Source of the DNA: JAJPJE01 sp963848375
Lineage (GTDB): Bacteria; Acidobacteriota; Terriglobia; Terriglobales; Acidobacteriaceae
DNA length: 64,000 bases
Direction: 5' to 3'
NCBI GenBank assembly: GCA_963848375.1
Contig: CAWKDK010000030.1
Span: 11,587-75,586, forward strand
A model generated the notes under the pieces. That model worked only from the letters and a program-made list of their open reading frames with translations, had not been told where the DNA came from and made no database searches. Of the stretch, positions 8,865 to 18,839 are shown in pieces; the first letter of the stretch is position 1; each line of letters opens with the position of its first letter. Position numbers and translations under genes: made by a program.

Positions 8865-10396
8865 ATGGAACTCACCGCCCTAGCTCGCACGGTACACGAC
8901 TTCCTGGCTGAATCGCGGGATGCCGTCGTCGTTGAAGACGGAACTACACTCTTCGATTTGCAGACCGCGCGCTATTCCCTTTCCGACCGACCACGGCAAA
9001 TGCGTGCTGCACCTATGGTCGGAAGAACGAAACTGCGTGCGACGCGTGCTCGATGCGGAACCGAAGAGCGAGGTGCTGAAGCTGTCGGTGCAGCGCCTGG
9101 GACAGCCGCGTCCAAATAAGCTGGAGATCTGCCGGGGTCGCGATCATCGCACGCCGTCGGCGAAGAAGTCGCAGCGCACTGCTTATCACAGGACGCTGGA
9201 GCGAATTCTTCGGCGGGAGTATCCGGGGGCGACGATTACGCCACTCACATCGACTGTGGATCTGGAGCGATCGTTCGGGCCGATCTATGCGCGAGGGGCG
9301 ATCCATCAGGGAACCTCGGCGTGGGCTGTGCTCGGAGTGAATGAACACGAAACGCAAGCGTCGGTGGACGCGTCGCTGACCATCGGGATTTTGTGGCTGG
9401 ACTATCTGCGGCAGCGCGAGGCTGAACGACGGCACGTTGCCGGGCTGAAGCTGTTTGTTCCGATCAAGCGCTCGGCGATGGTACGCGAGCGCATGGCGCA
9501 TCTGAACCATGCCGCCGCGAGCTGGCAGTTGTATGAGGTCGATGCGAAGACCTCGACCGTGGAACCGGTCGACACCGGCGACATCGGCAATATCAGCACG
9601 CGACTGGTGCACTGTCCTGATGCGACTGCTACGCATAAGCGGTTCGCCGCATCGATCGAGCGGATTCGTGAGCTGGTGCCGGGAACCGAAGTGCACGTGC
9701 TCTCACCCGCAGAAATTTCGTTCCGATTATTTGGGCTGGAATTTGCCCGGGCTCGCGTGGCGTTTGCCGCTGGTTCGTTTCGTTCAGGTGAAGAAATAGT
9801 TTTTGGTGTGGGCGCGAATGAGACGGTGCTCAATGGCGAATCGGAAGCGTTCTTTCGCGAGATAACTGCTCGCCTGGCGATGTCGCGTCGAGCAGGATGA
9901 GACGCGTGCATCGGACGCGTTGTGGAGGATGGTGCCTGAACGCTGGCTCGAGTCGTTGGTGATTCGCGATGTACACGCGCTCGATCATCGGCTGAATTCG
10001 CAGTTCGTCTACTCGCAGGTGCCCGCGTTTTCGGCCGCCGATCGGGCGATGATCGACGTGCTGACCTCGACGCACGATGGCCGTCTCGCGGTGATCGAAT
10101 TGAAAGCCGACGAAGATATTCATCTACCACTGCAAGGACTGGACTACTGGGCTCGAGTGCGGTGGCATCACGCGCGCGGCGAATTTCAGAAATTCGGCTA
10201 CTTCCCCGGTGCGGAGCTGAACGAGCAATCGCCGCTGCTGCTGCTGGTGGCGCCTGCTTTGCGCATCCATCCGGCGACGGATACGTTGCTTCGCTACTTC
10301 AGTCCAGATGTCGAGTGGAACCTGATTGCCGTGGATGAACACTGGCGTCGGGAAGTGAAGCCGGTATTCAGGAAACGGAGTAAGGCGAGTGGTTGA
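8865..10396 (+). pseudogene. PD-(D/E)XK nuclease-like protein split over three frames
   Basis: One protein of about 510 residues is spread over three frames, 8865-~8983, ~8983-~9883 and ~9883-10396. Both joins need one base to be skipped. The start is MELTALARTVHDFLAES. The middle part is a long alpha/beta region (HLWSEERNCVRRVLDAE, GPIYARGAIHQGTSAWAV) with no family I can name. The C-terminal part has a restriction-endonuclease-like core: IDVLTST, 13 residues later IELKA (a D-x13-E-x-K signature), then LQGLDYW, which fits the QxxxY motif of RecB-like nucleases. The reading is coherent on both sides of each join, so the frame breaks may be sequence errors. The substrate is unknown. Confidence 0.6.
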
Positions 10397-10557
10397 TGGT
10401 GATCGATTAATCGAAAAGGATGCTCGCGTCGCGCGTTCAAGCCGGCAAAGAGGCCGGCGCGCGGGCGCTCGCCCAGATCCTTCGCTCGCGATAAAGCTGC
10501 TCGCTCAAGGATGACAACTACCCTTTAAGTTGCTCACCTTGCACGCGCTATCATTGC

Positions 10558-11742
10558 TCAACTTCCGAGTCCTTCTTTGTGGCGGAAGATCCAGTAGTCC
10601 TTGGCTGATTCGCTGAGGTCGGGCGCGGCCTTTTCTCCGCGGAAGACGCGCGACAAGCCGCGCACGATTCGTCGCCAGGGCAACTCGCCTGACTGGTCGG
10701 CGAAAAATGCCTCGCCGGTTTTGCTGGTGCGGTAGTACCAGCGCTTTAGGATCGCGAGCTGTTCCATCGTATCGAGCACTGTCGTTTTGCCGAGAACCGG
10801 AGCTGCGAGCGCTTCCTGCAGACGCGCTTCCATAGAGTGCATCTTGCCGCTATCCGCTGGCTGGTTCACAAGAAACGGAATTGGCTCGGAGATGCGGCCT
10901 GCGTCGATGTGGAACAGCATTACAGAATCCGGCTCAGCGGCGGGCTGAATCATTAATCCCTTCATGCGATCGATCCGGGTCACGATCTCCGGCACCTGTC
11001 CCAACACTGGCTTCAGCTTTTCGATCTTCGCGTGCAGGGCCGCTGCCGTTTCGAATTCAAGATCAGCCGAGGCTTTCTCTCGGGCCTGCTCCAGTTCACG
11101 GCGAAGCGATTGGCCACTGGTGTCGAAGAACTCCTGCACGCGCACGACTTCGGCTGAGTACTCTTCGTCCGTGCAGCCTTTGAAGCAGGGAGCGAGGCAC
11201 ATCTTCATCTCCGAGTAGACGCAACCCGGAAATTTCGGATCGGGATTCAGTTCCTCTACACAGCGCCGCATTTTGAAGAAATCGAGCGAGTCGTTCGCAA
11301 ATTTCTCCGCCGACACGCGGGAGGCAAATGGTCCGTAGTACTCGCTCGCGTTCTTGCCTAGCTTTACGGTCACCGAGGCGCGCGGATACCGGTTCTCCAG
11401 GTGCAGGTGCACGAGCGGCGCAAATCGTAGCCGCAAGCGATCGACATAGTTCTTGGGGAAGGTCTCACGCAGAGCCTTATAGAGGACGAGCTGCGATTCG
11501 AAGTCAGACCCGGTGGGAGAGTACTCGAGGGTGCGTACGCGGCCGCGCAGGTTCAAACGGCGCGTCTGTTCGCCTTCAGATCCGAGCAGCCTTACGAGCC
11601 GGCGGCGGAGATTGGCGGTTTTGCTGACGTAAGGCTCGGTTCCCGCTTCTCCGCGGAGCAGAAACACGGCGGGCTTCGCCGGAATGGCGGCGAAGAACTC
11701 TCGATCGTGATCGGGAACGAACTCTGCCTGGAAGCGCAGCAC
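10558..11742 (-). CDS. UvrC/Cho-like protein lacking the C-terminal nuclease half
   Basis: 394 residues. An N-terminal GIY-YIG-like fold is recognisable (KPAVFLLRG, then EPYVSKTANLRRRLVRLLG), but the usual GVY and YVGK motifs read AVFLLRG and YVSK. A cysteine cluster similar to the UvrC Fe-S region follows (CVEELNPDPKFPGCVYSEMK, then MCLAPCFKGC), then a UVR motif (LEFETAAALHAKIEKLK). The RNase H-like and helix-hairpin-helix domains of UvrC are absent, so the protein resembles single-incision Cho more than UvrC. It probably takes part in damage-related DNA incision, but the altered GIY-YIG residues make catalysis uncertain. Confidence 0.75.
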   Translation of the reverse strand: MLRFQAEFVPDHDREFFAAIPAKPAVFLLRGEAGTEPYVSKTANLRRRLVRLLGSEGEQTRRLNLRGRVRTLEYSPTGSDFESQLVLYKALRETFPKNYVDRLRLRFAPLVHLHLENRYPRASVTVKLGKNASEYYGPFASRVSAEKFANDSLDFFKMRRCVEELNPDPKFPGCVYSEMKMCLAPCFKGCTDEEYSAEVVRVQEFFDTSGQSLRRELEQAREKASADLEFETAAALHAKIEKLKPVLGQVPEIVTRIDRMKGLMIQPAAEPDSVMLFHIDAGRISEPIPFLVNQPADSGKMHSMEARLQEALAAPVLGKTTVLDTMEQLAILKRWYYRTSKTGEAFFADQSGELPWRRIVRGLSRVFRGEKAAPDLSESAKDYWIFRHKEGLGS

Positions 11743-11756
11743 GAGGCGATTGTAAT

Positions 11757-11815
11757 TTGTTTAGTTTTTCAGTTTTTCAGTTTTTCAGTACGTCAGTTTT
11801 TCAGTACCTCAGTTC
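11757..11815. repeat. Short tandem repeat (cagttttt units)
   Basis: Upstream of the Cho-like gene, the unit CAGTTTTT (with TCAGTA variants) is repeated about six times, an imperfect low-complexity tandem array. Confidence 0.75.
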
Positions 11816-11845
11816 GGTGGCACTCTGTCGAAGAAGAAATACATA

Positions 11846-11870
11846 GTTCCTTCGCTGCGCTCAGGATGAC
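11846..11870. repeat. Dispersed repeat TTCGCTGCGCTCAGGATGAC
   Basis: This copy reads CCTTCGCTGCGCTCAGGATG followed by AC. Closely similar copies occur at 25535-25558, 25572-25602 and 59685-59709, with a diverged one near 10478. All are intergenic. Confidence 0.65.
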
Positions 11871-11961
11871 TTCGAGGAGAGGGGACGCATTTCGGAACGG
11901 TGGACGTCGGAGAACGCGCTGGAGACGAACTCTAAGGCCGACAGGTCGACGACTGAAAGCT

Positions 11962-13167
11962 CTAGTGACTCAACGAAATCGCCAGTTTACTCAGTCGTTT
12001 GGCGGCCTCTTCCAGCGTTGCATCCTTCTTACAGAAGGCGAAGCGGACTTGCCGGGCGCCATTTTTCGGGTCGTTGTAGAAGCTTGATCCCGGCACGGCA
12101 GCAACGCCGATTTCGCTGACGAGGTATTTACAGAAGGTCACGTCGTCGTTGAAACCGAAGGCACTGATGTCGGTCATGACGTAGTAAGCGCCGCGGGGAA
12201 GGAATGTGCGGAAGCCAGCTTTCTCGAGCGCAGGAACCAGTTTGTCGCGCCGCTGGCGATAGCCTTCCGCCAAGTCAACGTAATAACTCTCGGGGAGCAT
12301 CAATGCTGCTGCGCCTGCGTCCTGCAGAGGCGCGGCCGCGCCCACGGTCAGAAAGTCATGGACCTTGCGGATGGCTGAGGTTAGCACCGGAGGCGCAACG
12401 GCCCAACCCACGCGCCATCCAGTGACGCTGTAGGTTTTCGACATGCCATTGATGGTGATGGTGCGATCGCGCATGCCGTCGAGCGATGCGAGCGAAACGT
12501 GCTCGGTGCCGTCATAAATAATGTGCTGATAGATCTCGTCGGTGATGGCGACCACATCGAACTCCACACAGAGGTCGCGGATCAGTTCCAGTTCGGCCTG
12601 AGTGAATACCTTCCCTGTGGGATTATTCGGAGTGTTCACGATGATGGCGCGCGTGTGCGGATTCATTGCAGCCCGCAGCTCTTTTTCGTCGAAGCTCCAC
12701 TCACCTCTGGGCTCCGCTGGCGGATGCAGCGTCACGAAGCGTGGCTGCGCGCCAGACAGGATCGTGTCTGGCCCATAGTTTTCGTAGAAAGGTTCGAAGA
12801 TTACGACTTCATCGCCCGGATCGGTGACTGCCATTAGTGCGGCGATCATCGCCTCGGTCGATCCGCAGGTGACGGTGATTTCAGTCTCCGGATCGACCGC
12901 CATTCCCTGCGTCTCCTGCATGTGGCGGGCGACGCCGTCGCGCAATTTCTTGGCGCCCCAGGTGATCGCGTACTGATTGATATCGGCGGCAATCGCTTCT
13001 TGCGCGGCACGCTTGATTGCCTCGGGCGCGGAGAAGTCGGGAAATCCCTGGGCGAGATTGACGGCGCCGTGAAGCATTGCCTGGCGGGTCATCTCGCGGA
13101 TCACGGATTCGGAGAAGCGGCTGGCCTTTTCGCTGATTTGTTTGTGGGTCTTCGCTGCGCGGTGCAT
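11962..13167 (-). CDS. PLP-dependent aminotransferase class I (aspartate/methionine type)
   Basis: 401 residues with the fold-type I pattern: NLAQGFPDFSAPEAIKRA near the N-terminus, YAITWGAKKLRDGVARH, TCGSTEAMIAAL for the cofactor phosphate, NTPNNPTGKVF, ITDEIYQHIIYDG and the Schiff-base lysine in INGMSKTYSVTGWRVGW. The closest known groups are YbdL-type methionine and kynurenine-oxoglutarate transaminases, which share GFPDF and SVTGWR. It moves an amino group between an amino acid and a 2-oxoacid in the cytoplasm; the exact substrate cannot be read from the sequence. It is monocistronic as far as visible. Confidence 0.9.
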   Translation of the reverse strand: MHRAAKTHKQISEKASRFSESVIREMTRQAMLHGAVNLAQGFPDFSAPEAIKRAAQEAIAADINQYAITWGAKKLRDGVARHMQETQGMAVDPETEITVTCGSTEAMIAALMAVTDPGDEVVIFEPFYENYGPDTILSGAQPRFVTLHPPAEPRGEWSFDEKELRAAMNPHTRAIIVNTPNNPTGKVFTQAELELIRDLCVEFDVVAITDEIYQHIIYDGTEHVSLASLDGMRDRTITINGMSKTYSVTGWRVGWAVAPPVLTSAIRKVHDFLTVGAAAPLQDAGAAALMLPESYYVDLAEGYRQRRDKLVPALEKAGFRTFLPRGAYYVMTDISAFGFNDDVTFCKYLVSEIGVAAVPGSSFYNDPKNGARQVRFAFCKKDATLEEAAKRLSKLAISLSH

Positions 13168-13192
13168 TTTGCGAGACTAGCACAGGTTGGAT

Positions 13193-13350
13193 TTCACCAC
13201 GGAGACACGGAGGCACGAAGAAATCAATTAAGAATGAAGAATTCAGATTGAAGATTGCAAATAGTCCTTGCTAAGCGCTGAGTTCACCCAGAAATTTCCA
13301 ATCTGAAGTCCAGAATCTGAATTTCTCCACGCCCCGTGTCTCTGCGGTGA
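13193..13350. repeat. MITE-like element with 17-bp inverted ends
   Basis: The left end TCACCACGGAGACACGG and the right end CCGTGTCTCTGCGGTGA are inverted copies matching at 15 of 17 positions. They enclose about 120 bases of AT-richer DNA holding a second, inner inverted pair (CAGATTGAAGATT and AATCTGAA). Single-ended relatives of the arm (CACAGAGG...ACAGAG) occur near 23975, 37019, 42107 and 44714. No coding capacity is seen. Confidence 0.6.
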
Positions 13351-13351
13351 G

Positions 13352-14167
13352 CTAGGTTCTTCCGTTTTGATCTTTGTTGCGGCGGAAGTCTCGCGCCTGG
13401 ATTTCGATGGTCTTGGTCATTTCTTTCAGGCGCATGCGCATCTGGTCGCCGATGCGTTCACCGAGTGTGCGCTCGCGCATCACGGAACGTGCTTCGTCGA
13501 GCGTGCGCGATCGGCCCATGCTCGGCTCGCCGGTGTCCGCTACTGGGCTCGGCTTGTCTGCCAGGCAGGTGGTGACGATGGTGGTCTGCTCGTCGGAATA
13601 GCGCTTGTTCAGGATGTATCCGACGGTGTCGCGCTGCCATTCCGTCATTGCGGCGGACCCGAGGTCGTCGAGCAGCAGCACCGGGATGTCGAACACCGGC
13701 TTCAGGACGTCCAACTCGGTCGTCTGCACGGCGGGATCGTAGGATTGCCGAATCTGGCGCATCAGCTCGCGAAAATCACAAAAGAGGCAGGGGACCTCTT
13801 TGTCGAGTACGAGTTTGCGAAGCACCGCGACCGCAAGGTGAGTCTTCCCTGTCCCAGTACCACCCACAAACAGCAGACCTTGCCCGGGCAGATGCTCGTC
13901 GACAAAGCGACCGGCAACGAAGCGCGCGGAGTGCAGCGACTTGTATTCGTGATCGGAAACGCTGAGATCGGGGAATTCGGTCTGGAAGTTGTCGAAGTCG
14001 CAATGCTCATAGCGGCGAGGAATTTTTGCCGCTTCCAGCAGCGAACTTCCGCGTGCGCGCAAGCGGCATTGGCAACGGGTCATGCGACGCTCGGCACCTT
14101 CTCCCACCGGCTTCCATCCGGTGTCGTCGCAGAGCAGGCAAGCCGCCGTTTTCGTTTCCGTTTTCAT
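13352..14167 (-). CDS. DnaC/IstB-like ATP-binding protein
   Basis: 271 residues. The N-terminus carries a possible zinc-binding pair (CLLCDDTGW and RCQC), then the AAA+ core with Walker A GGTGTGKTHLA, the partner segment FCDFRELMRQIR and Walker B VLLLDDLGS, followed by a sensor-like ITTIVTTC-type strand. This matches the DnaC/DnaI helicase-loader and IstB ATPase families. No transposase gene is adjacent, so a replication-loader role is more likely than an IS helper role. The C-terminal 60 residues are polar and variable. Confidence 0.85.
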   Translation of the reverse strand: MKTETKTAACLLCDDTGWKPVGEGAERRMTRCQCRLRARGSSLLEAAKIPRRYEHCDFDNFQTEFPDLSVSDHEYKSLHSARFVAGRFVDEHLPGQGLLFVGGTGTGKTHLAVAVLRKLVLDKEVPCLFCDFRELMRQIRQSYDPAVQTTELDVLKPVFDIPVLLLDDLGSAAMTEWQRDTVGYILNKRYSDEQTTIVTTCLADKPSPVADTGEPSMGRSRTLDEARSVMRERTLGERIGDQMRMRLKEMTKTIEIQARDFRRNKDQNGRT

Positions 14168-14394
14168 CCTCTACCGTTTCTTTTCTTATCCTTTATCAAG
14201 GTGTCACGGCCGCAGCCCCGACGCAAGTGGGAGCCTTCGTAAACTTCAGGGGTGAGCTGTGCAAGAATCCGCATCCTCTGTGGACCGCGTTGGAAAAGCG
14301 TTCCCGTTCAGTCCAAAAACGCTTACCATCCTTGATTAATGCCAGGGGCGCAGGGGTCACTCTCTGCAAATTTCGCATCTAAGTAGCAGCAAAT

Positions 14395-16846
14395 ATGGAA
14401 CGTTGCCTCTGCATTCACGCGCACTTCTACCAGCCTCCACGTGAAAATCCGTGGCTGGAGGCGATCGAGCAACAGGACTCCGCCTATCCTTTTCACGACT
14501 GGAATGAGCGGATCACCGCCGAGTGTTACGCGGCCAATTCGGCATCGCGCATACTCGACGGCGAAGGCCGTATCACCAAAATCGTCAACAACTACTCGCG
14601 GATCAGCTTCAATTTCGGACCGACGCTGCTCTCCTGGATGGAAGTAAACAGTCCCGGCGTATACGCCTCGATTCTGGAGGCTGACCGGCTGTCGCGGGAA
14701 CGGTTTTCCGGTCACGGCAATGCGGTCGCGCAAGTTTACAACCACATCATCATGCCGCTTGCGAATCGACGCGATAAGGAAACGCAGGTTCGCTGGGGTA
14801 TACGCGATTTCGAATCGCGTTTCGGCCGCTTCCCAGAAGGCATGTGGCTCTCGGAAACGGCGGCCGACGTGGAGACGCTGGAGGTACTGGCTGAGAACGG
14901 AATCAAGTTCACGATTCTGGCTCCGCACCAGGCACGGCAGACCCGGCGCATCGGGCGAGCCTGGAGAAATGTGGAAGGCGGCAAGATTGATCCGAAGATG
15001 CCGTACATGTGCAAGCTGCCGTCGGGAAAGCGGATCTCCATCTTCTTTTACGACGGACCCATCTCACGTGCGGTGGCTTTTGAACAATTGCTCAGTTCAG
15101 GTGAGAACTTCGCTAACCGTCTGATTGGCGGATTCAGCAATCGCGATTACCCGCAACTCATGAACATCGCAACGGACGGGGAAACGTACGGCCACCATCA
15201 TCCGCATGGAGACATGGCGCTGGCGTACGCGCTTGAATACGTCGAGAAGAACAATCTGGCGAACATCACGAATTACGGTGAGTATCTGGCCAAGCATCCG
15301 CCGAATCATGAGGCGGAAATCATCGAAAACACCTCGTGGTCGTGCGCACACGGCATCGAGCGCTGGCGTAGCGATTGCGGCTGCAACTCCGGACGGCAGG
15401 GTTGGAACCAACAATGGCGCAAGCCCCTGCGCGAGGCGCTGGACTGGCTGCGCGACGATCTCACCAAGCCGTTTGAAGATAAGGCTCGTGAACTTGTGAA
15501 AGATCCATGGGCCGCGCGCAATGATTACATCGAAGTGGTGCTCGATCGCGCGCCGGAGAACGTCGACGCCTTCCTCGAACGGCACCGGACTCACGAATTG
15601 AGCGATCGGGAGCAAGTCGCGCTGCTAAAGATGCTCGAAATGCAGCGCCACGAACTACTGATGTACACGAGTTGCGGCTGGTTCTTCGACGAAATCTCCG
15701 GCATTGAAACCGTGCAGGTAATGCAGTATGCGGCCCGGGCGGTGCAGTTGGCACAGGACCTGTTCGGAGATCATCGCGAGCAGCACTTTGTGGAACACCT
15801 CACACAAGCGCCTTCGAACCTGGATTCGTTCAAGAATGGCGCGCAAGTGTACGAACGATACGTGAAACCCGCGACGGTAAATCTGCTGGGCGTGGGCGCG
15901 CACTTTGCTATCAGCTCGCTATTTTTTGGGTTCGCGGATCACCGCGTCATCTATTCTTACGAAGCTGACGTGAAGGATTCGCGTGTGCTCCAGGCGGGGC
16001 GCTCGCAACTTGCGCTTGGACGCGTGCTCATTCGCTCGCAGATTACGCGCAACTCCGCCGATTTGACGTTTGCCGTCCTGAACCTTGGCGATAACAACCT
16101 GCTGGCCGGCGTGCGGCGCTTCCAAGGGGAAGAAGCTTATGAGCGAACTGTCAGCGAAGTTCAGCAGGCTTTCAATCAGTCGGATGTTCCCGAATCGATC
16201 CGTACGCTGGACCGCAATTTTGAGGGCACTTCGTATTCGGTGAAGTCTCTGTTCCGTGATGAGCAACGCCGGGTGGTGGAGAACATTCTGGGTCATGTGC
16301 TGGAAGAAGCCAACGCGAGCTATCGTCAGATCTACGAGAATCACGCGTCGTTCATGCGCTTCCTGCACGAAATCCGGATGCCGCTGCCGCATGTGATGGT
16401 GGTGACCGCTGCTTTTGTGGTCAACGAAGCCTTGCGGCGGCTGATCGTGGAGGGCCCGCTCGATCTCGACTCGTTTCGGTGCGCTTCTGGAGGAGGCTCG
16501 CCGGGACAATCTTCAGCTCGATGAAGCGCGGCTGGCTTTCGATCTGCGGGAACGGCTGGAAGGCCTGAGCGATGCCCTGGCGGCCAATCCGGGTGATCTT
16601 AAGCTTCTCTCCGAACTTGACGACATCATGAACCTGGTTCGCATGTTGCCGTTCGAGGTCAATCTGTGGAAGGCGCAGAATGTCTATTACGCATTGCTGC
16701 GAACGCTGTACCCAAGTCAAGTGGAACGCCCGGATGAGGACGCGCGAAGATGGGTGGAAGTGTTCCGCGGACTAGGCGATAAACTGCGCATCGCCGTTAC
16801 TCTCCAGACACCTGCTGTGCCGCCGGGCGAACCGGTCGCCGCCTAA
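14395..16846 (+). CDS. Glycoside hydrolase family 57 protein with DUF3536 C-terminus, one frameshift
   Basis: About 816 residues if the frame is moved by one base near 16469; otherwise the frame stops at 16522. The start is MERCLCIHAHFYQPPRENPW. The GH57 catalytic domain shows the nucleophile region PEGMWLSETAADVETLEVL and the acid region IATDGETYGHHHPHGDMALA, so both catalytic carboxylates appear present. The long C-terminal half (SCAHGIERWRSDCGCNSG onward) matches the DUF3536 architecture and continues past the frame break with FGALLEEARRDNLQLDEARL. It is probably a cytoplasmic alpha-glucan-acting enzyme. The conserved downstream sequence suggests that the break is a sequence error. Confidence 0.85.
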
Positions 16847-16874
16847 GAAGTCGCAACCATAGCTGGAATTGGCC

Positions 16875-16915
16875 TGCCCTGATTCCCAAAAGGGAATTGG
16901 GGCGTGCTTTTTGGG
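16875..16915 (+). terminator. Probable intrinsic terminator after the GH57 gene
   Basis: GCCCTGATTCCC, an AAAA loop and GGGAATTGGGGC form a stem interrupted by one T-T mismatch, followed by GTGCTTTTT. Confidence 0.55.
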
Positions 16916-16991
16916 TGCATGATCGCTTGACTTAGCCCATCTGGCAGTACTAAACAGGCGGCAGGTGTCTTCCTGAAAGGCTGGCAATGGC

Positions 16992-17270
16992 ATGAACAAA
17001 GGACATTTAGTTGAAAAAATTGCTGCCGATACCGGTATTAGCAAGGCGCAAGCTGCAAATACCATCGAGTCTGTTATCGAAGGTATATCTTCCGCACTGA
17101 AGAAGGGGGATCGAGTTACTCTCTCTGGCTTCGGAACATTCTCCACCTATCAACGCAAGGCCCGCAATGGCCGTAACCCGCAAACTGGCACCGTCATTAA
17201 GATCAACTCACGCCGGGTTGCGAAGTTCACTGCAGGTGTCGATCTGAAGAAGGCGGTCAACAAGAAGTAA
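16992..17270 (+). CDS. hup: HU family DNA-binding protein
   Basis: 92 residues, standard HU length. MNKGHLVEKIAADTGISKAQ and VTLSGFGTFS are the classic dimerisation segments, and the DNA-binding arm is KARNGRNPQTG followed by TVIKI. The C-terminus is VAKFTAGVDLKKAVNKK. It bends and compacts DNA as a homodimer. The gene is flanked by terminators on both sides, so it is probably transcribed alone. Confidence 0.97.
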   Translation: MNKGHLVEKIAADTGISKAQAANTIESVIEGISSALKKGDRVTLSGFGTFSTYQRKARNGRNPQTGTVIKINSRRVAKFTAGVDLKKAVNKK

Positions 17271-17294
17271 CACCATTTCGTAATTTTCATAAGG

Positions 17295-17322
17295 AATCTC
17301 CCTACTCCCCGGGGAGATTTTT
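17295..17322 (+). terminator. Intrinsic terminator of the HU gene
   Basis: The stem AATCTCCC/GGGAGATT encloses a nine-base loop and is followed by a TTTTG run, 25 bases after the HU stop. Confidence 0.8.
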
Positions 17323-17411
17323 GTTCCAGCGTGAATTGCTTTTCCGATTACCTGATTAGCAAATGACTCAATCACGAACGGGTCAATCGCTGTTATCTTT
17401 GTCCTGACTTC

Positions 17412-18839
17412 ATGGACGTTCTGAAAAAACTTTTTGAGCAGCATTTTCATGCGCCTCCGACGCTGGTGCGTCCTTTGCAGGGCGAACTTGGAGGCTCTGG
17501 GCGCAAAATCATCCGGCTCAGCAACGAGTCGGCTAGCGCCATCGGTGTGCTTTACGACGTGCGCGAGGAGAACGTTGCGTTCCTGGAGTTTTCGCGACAC
17601 TTTCGTCGCCACGGTCTGCCGGTGCCAGAGATCTATGGTGATGCGGTAGAGCAGGGCGCCTATCTCGAGCAGGACCTCGGCGACGTCACGCTATTCGATT
17701 TTCTTTCAGCCAATCGCGACGGAGCCGATATTTCGACCGAAGTTGTCGAGGCGTATCGGAAGGCGGTGGAGATTCTGCCGCGCTTTCAGATCGAAGCCGG
17801 ACGGGATCTGAACTACAAGGTCTGCTATCCGCGCGCGAGCTTTGATCGCCAGTCCATTGCATGGGACCTGAACTACTTCAAATATTATTTCCTGCGGCTC
17901 GCCGGCGTTCCGTTCAACGAGCAGGCGCTCGAAGACGATTTCGGCCGTCTCACCAAATTCCTTCTCACCGCTCCGCGCGATTACTTTCTGTATCGCGATT
18001 TCCAGTCTCGCAACATCATGTTGATGAACGGGGAGCCGTGGTTCGTCGATTACCAGGGCGGACGCAAGGGCGCGCTGCAATACGACATTGCGTCGATCCT
18101 GTTCGACGCCAAGGCTGACCTGCCGCCGGATTTGCGGCTGCAGCTGCTCGACGACTATCTCAAGGCGCTCGCGCGGTATACCGATCTCTCGCGCGAAGCA
18201 TTCATGCATCATTACTATGCGTTCGTTTATATCCGCGTGATGCAGGCCTTGGGCGCTTACGGGTTTCGCGGATTTTACGAGCGCAAGGCGCACTTCCTGG
18301 CCAGTGTTCCCTATGCCCTGAAGAACGTGCGCTGGCTGCTGCACAACGTGGAGTTGCCGATCGCGCTGCCCACGCTGACCGAGGCCATGCGCAACATGGT
18401 GGGATCGGAAAAGCTGCAGAGCATCGCTAGCGAACCCGACAAGCTAGTGGTGCGAGTTGGCAGCTTTTCGTTCCATCGCGGGCTGCCCAAGGACGAATCC
18501 GGACACGGCGGCGGATACATTTTTGACGCGCGCAGCCTGCCGAATCCAGGACGCGAAGAACGGTTTAAGGCGCTGACAGGAAAAGACGCGCCAGTTGCCG
18601 AATATCTGAATCAACAGGAGAGCGTGCATCAATACCTTGCGCACGTGCTCTCGCTTGTCGACGCCAGTATTGCCAACTATCAGAGCCGTGGGTTCAAGAA
18701 TCTGAGCGTCGCCTTTGGGTGTACGGGCGGTCAGCACCGCTCCGTGTATCTTGCCGAGCAACTGGCCAAACATCTGCGCGCCAAGAACGGCATCGACATT
18801 GTCCTATCGCATCGCGAACTGGAGCGCATGGGGCTATGA
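17412..18839 (+). CDS. AmgK-like sugar kinase fused to a RapZ C-terminal domain
   Basis: 475 residues. Residues about 1-330 are an aminoglycoside-phosphotransferase-type kinase: AYLEQDLGDVTLFDFL, catalytic loop YRDFQSRNIML (Brenner motif) and the metal site WFVDYQGGR. This arrangement matches AmgK, the anomeric kinase for N-acetylmuramate and N-acetylglucosamine in cell-wall recycling. Residues about 345-475 match the C-terminal domain of RapZ (GSFSFHRGLPKDESGHGGGY, FDARSLPNPGR, AFGCTGGQHRSVYLAEQL), which in enterobacteria senses glucosamine-6-phosphate. The ATGA overlap with the next gene, a MurU-like nucleotidyltransferase, supports a shared amino-sugar pathway. The fusion suggests that the kinase is controlled by an amino-sugar ligand; this is inference. 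Confidence 0.8.
   Translation: MDVLKKLFEQHFHAPPTLVRPLQGELGGSGRKIIRLSNESASAIGVLYDVREENVAFLEFSRHFRRHGLPVPEIYGDAVEQGAYLEQDLGDVTLFDFLSANRDGADISTEVVEAYRKAVEILPRFQIEAGRDLNYKVCYPRASFDRQSIAWDLNYFKYYFLRLAGVPFNEQALEDDFGRLTKFLLTAPRDYFLYRDFQSRNIMLMNGEPWFVDYQGGRKGALQYDIASILFDAKADLPPDLRLQLLDDYLKALARYTDLSREAFMHHYYAFVYIRVMQALGAYGFRGFYERKAHFLASVPYALKNVRWLLHNVELPIALPTLTEAMRNMVGSEKLQSIASEPDKLVVRVGSFSFHRGLPKDESGHGGGYIFDARSLPNPGREERFKALTGKDAPVAEYLNQQESVHQYLAHVLSLVDASIANYQSRGFKNLSVAFGCTGGQHRSVYLAEQLAKHLRAKNGIDIVLSHRELERMGL

Noticed and set aside
13352..14167. IstB-type insertion sequence helper
   Set aside because: The ATPase resembles IstB, but no IstA transposase or terminal inverted repeats flank it.
13367..14242. 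Plus-strand open frame of 291 codons opposite the DnaC-like gene
   Set aside because: The minus strand has Walker A and B motifs and zinc-type cysteines; the plus frame has no recognisable domain and is a shadow.
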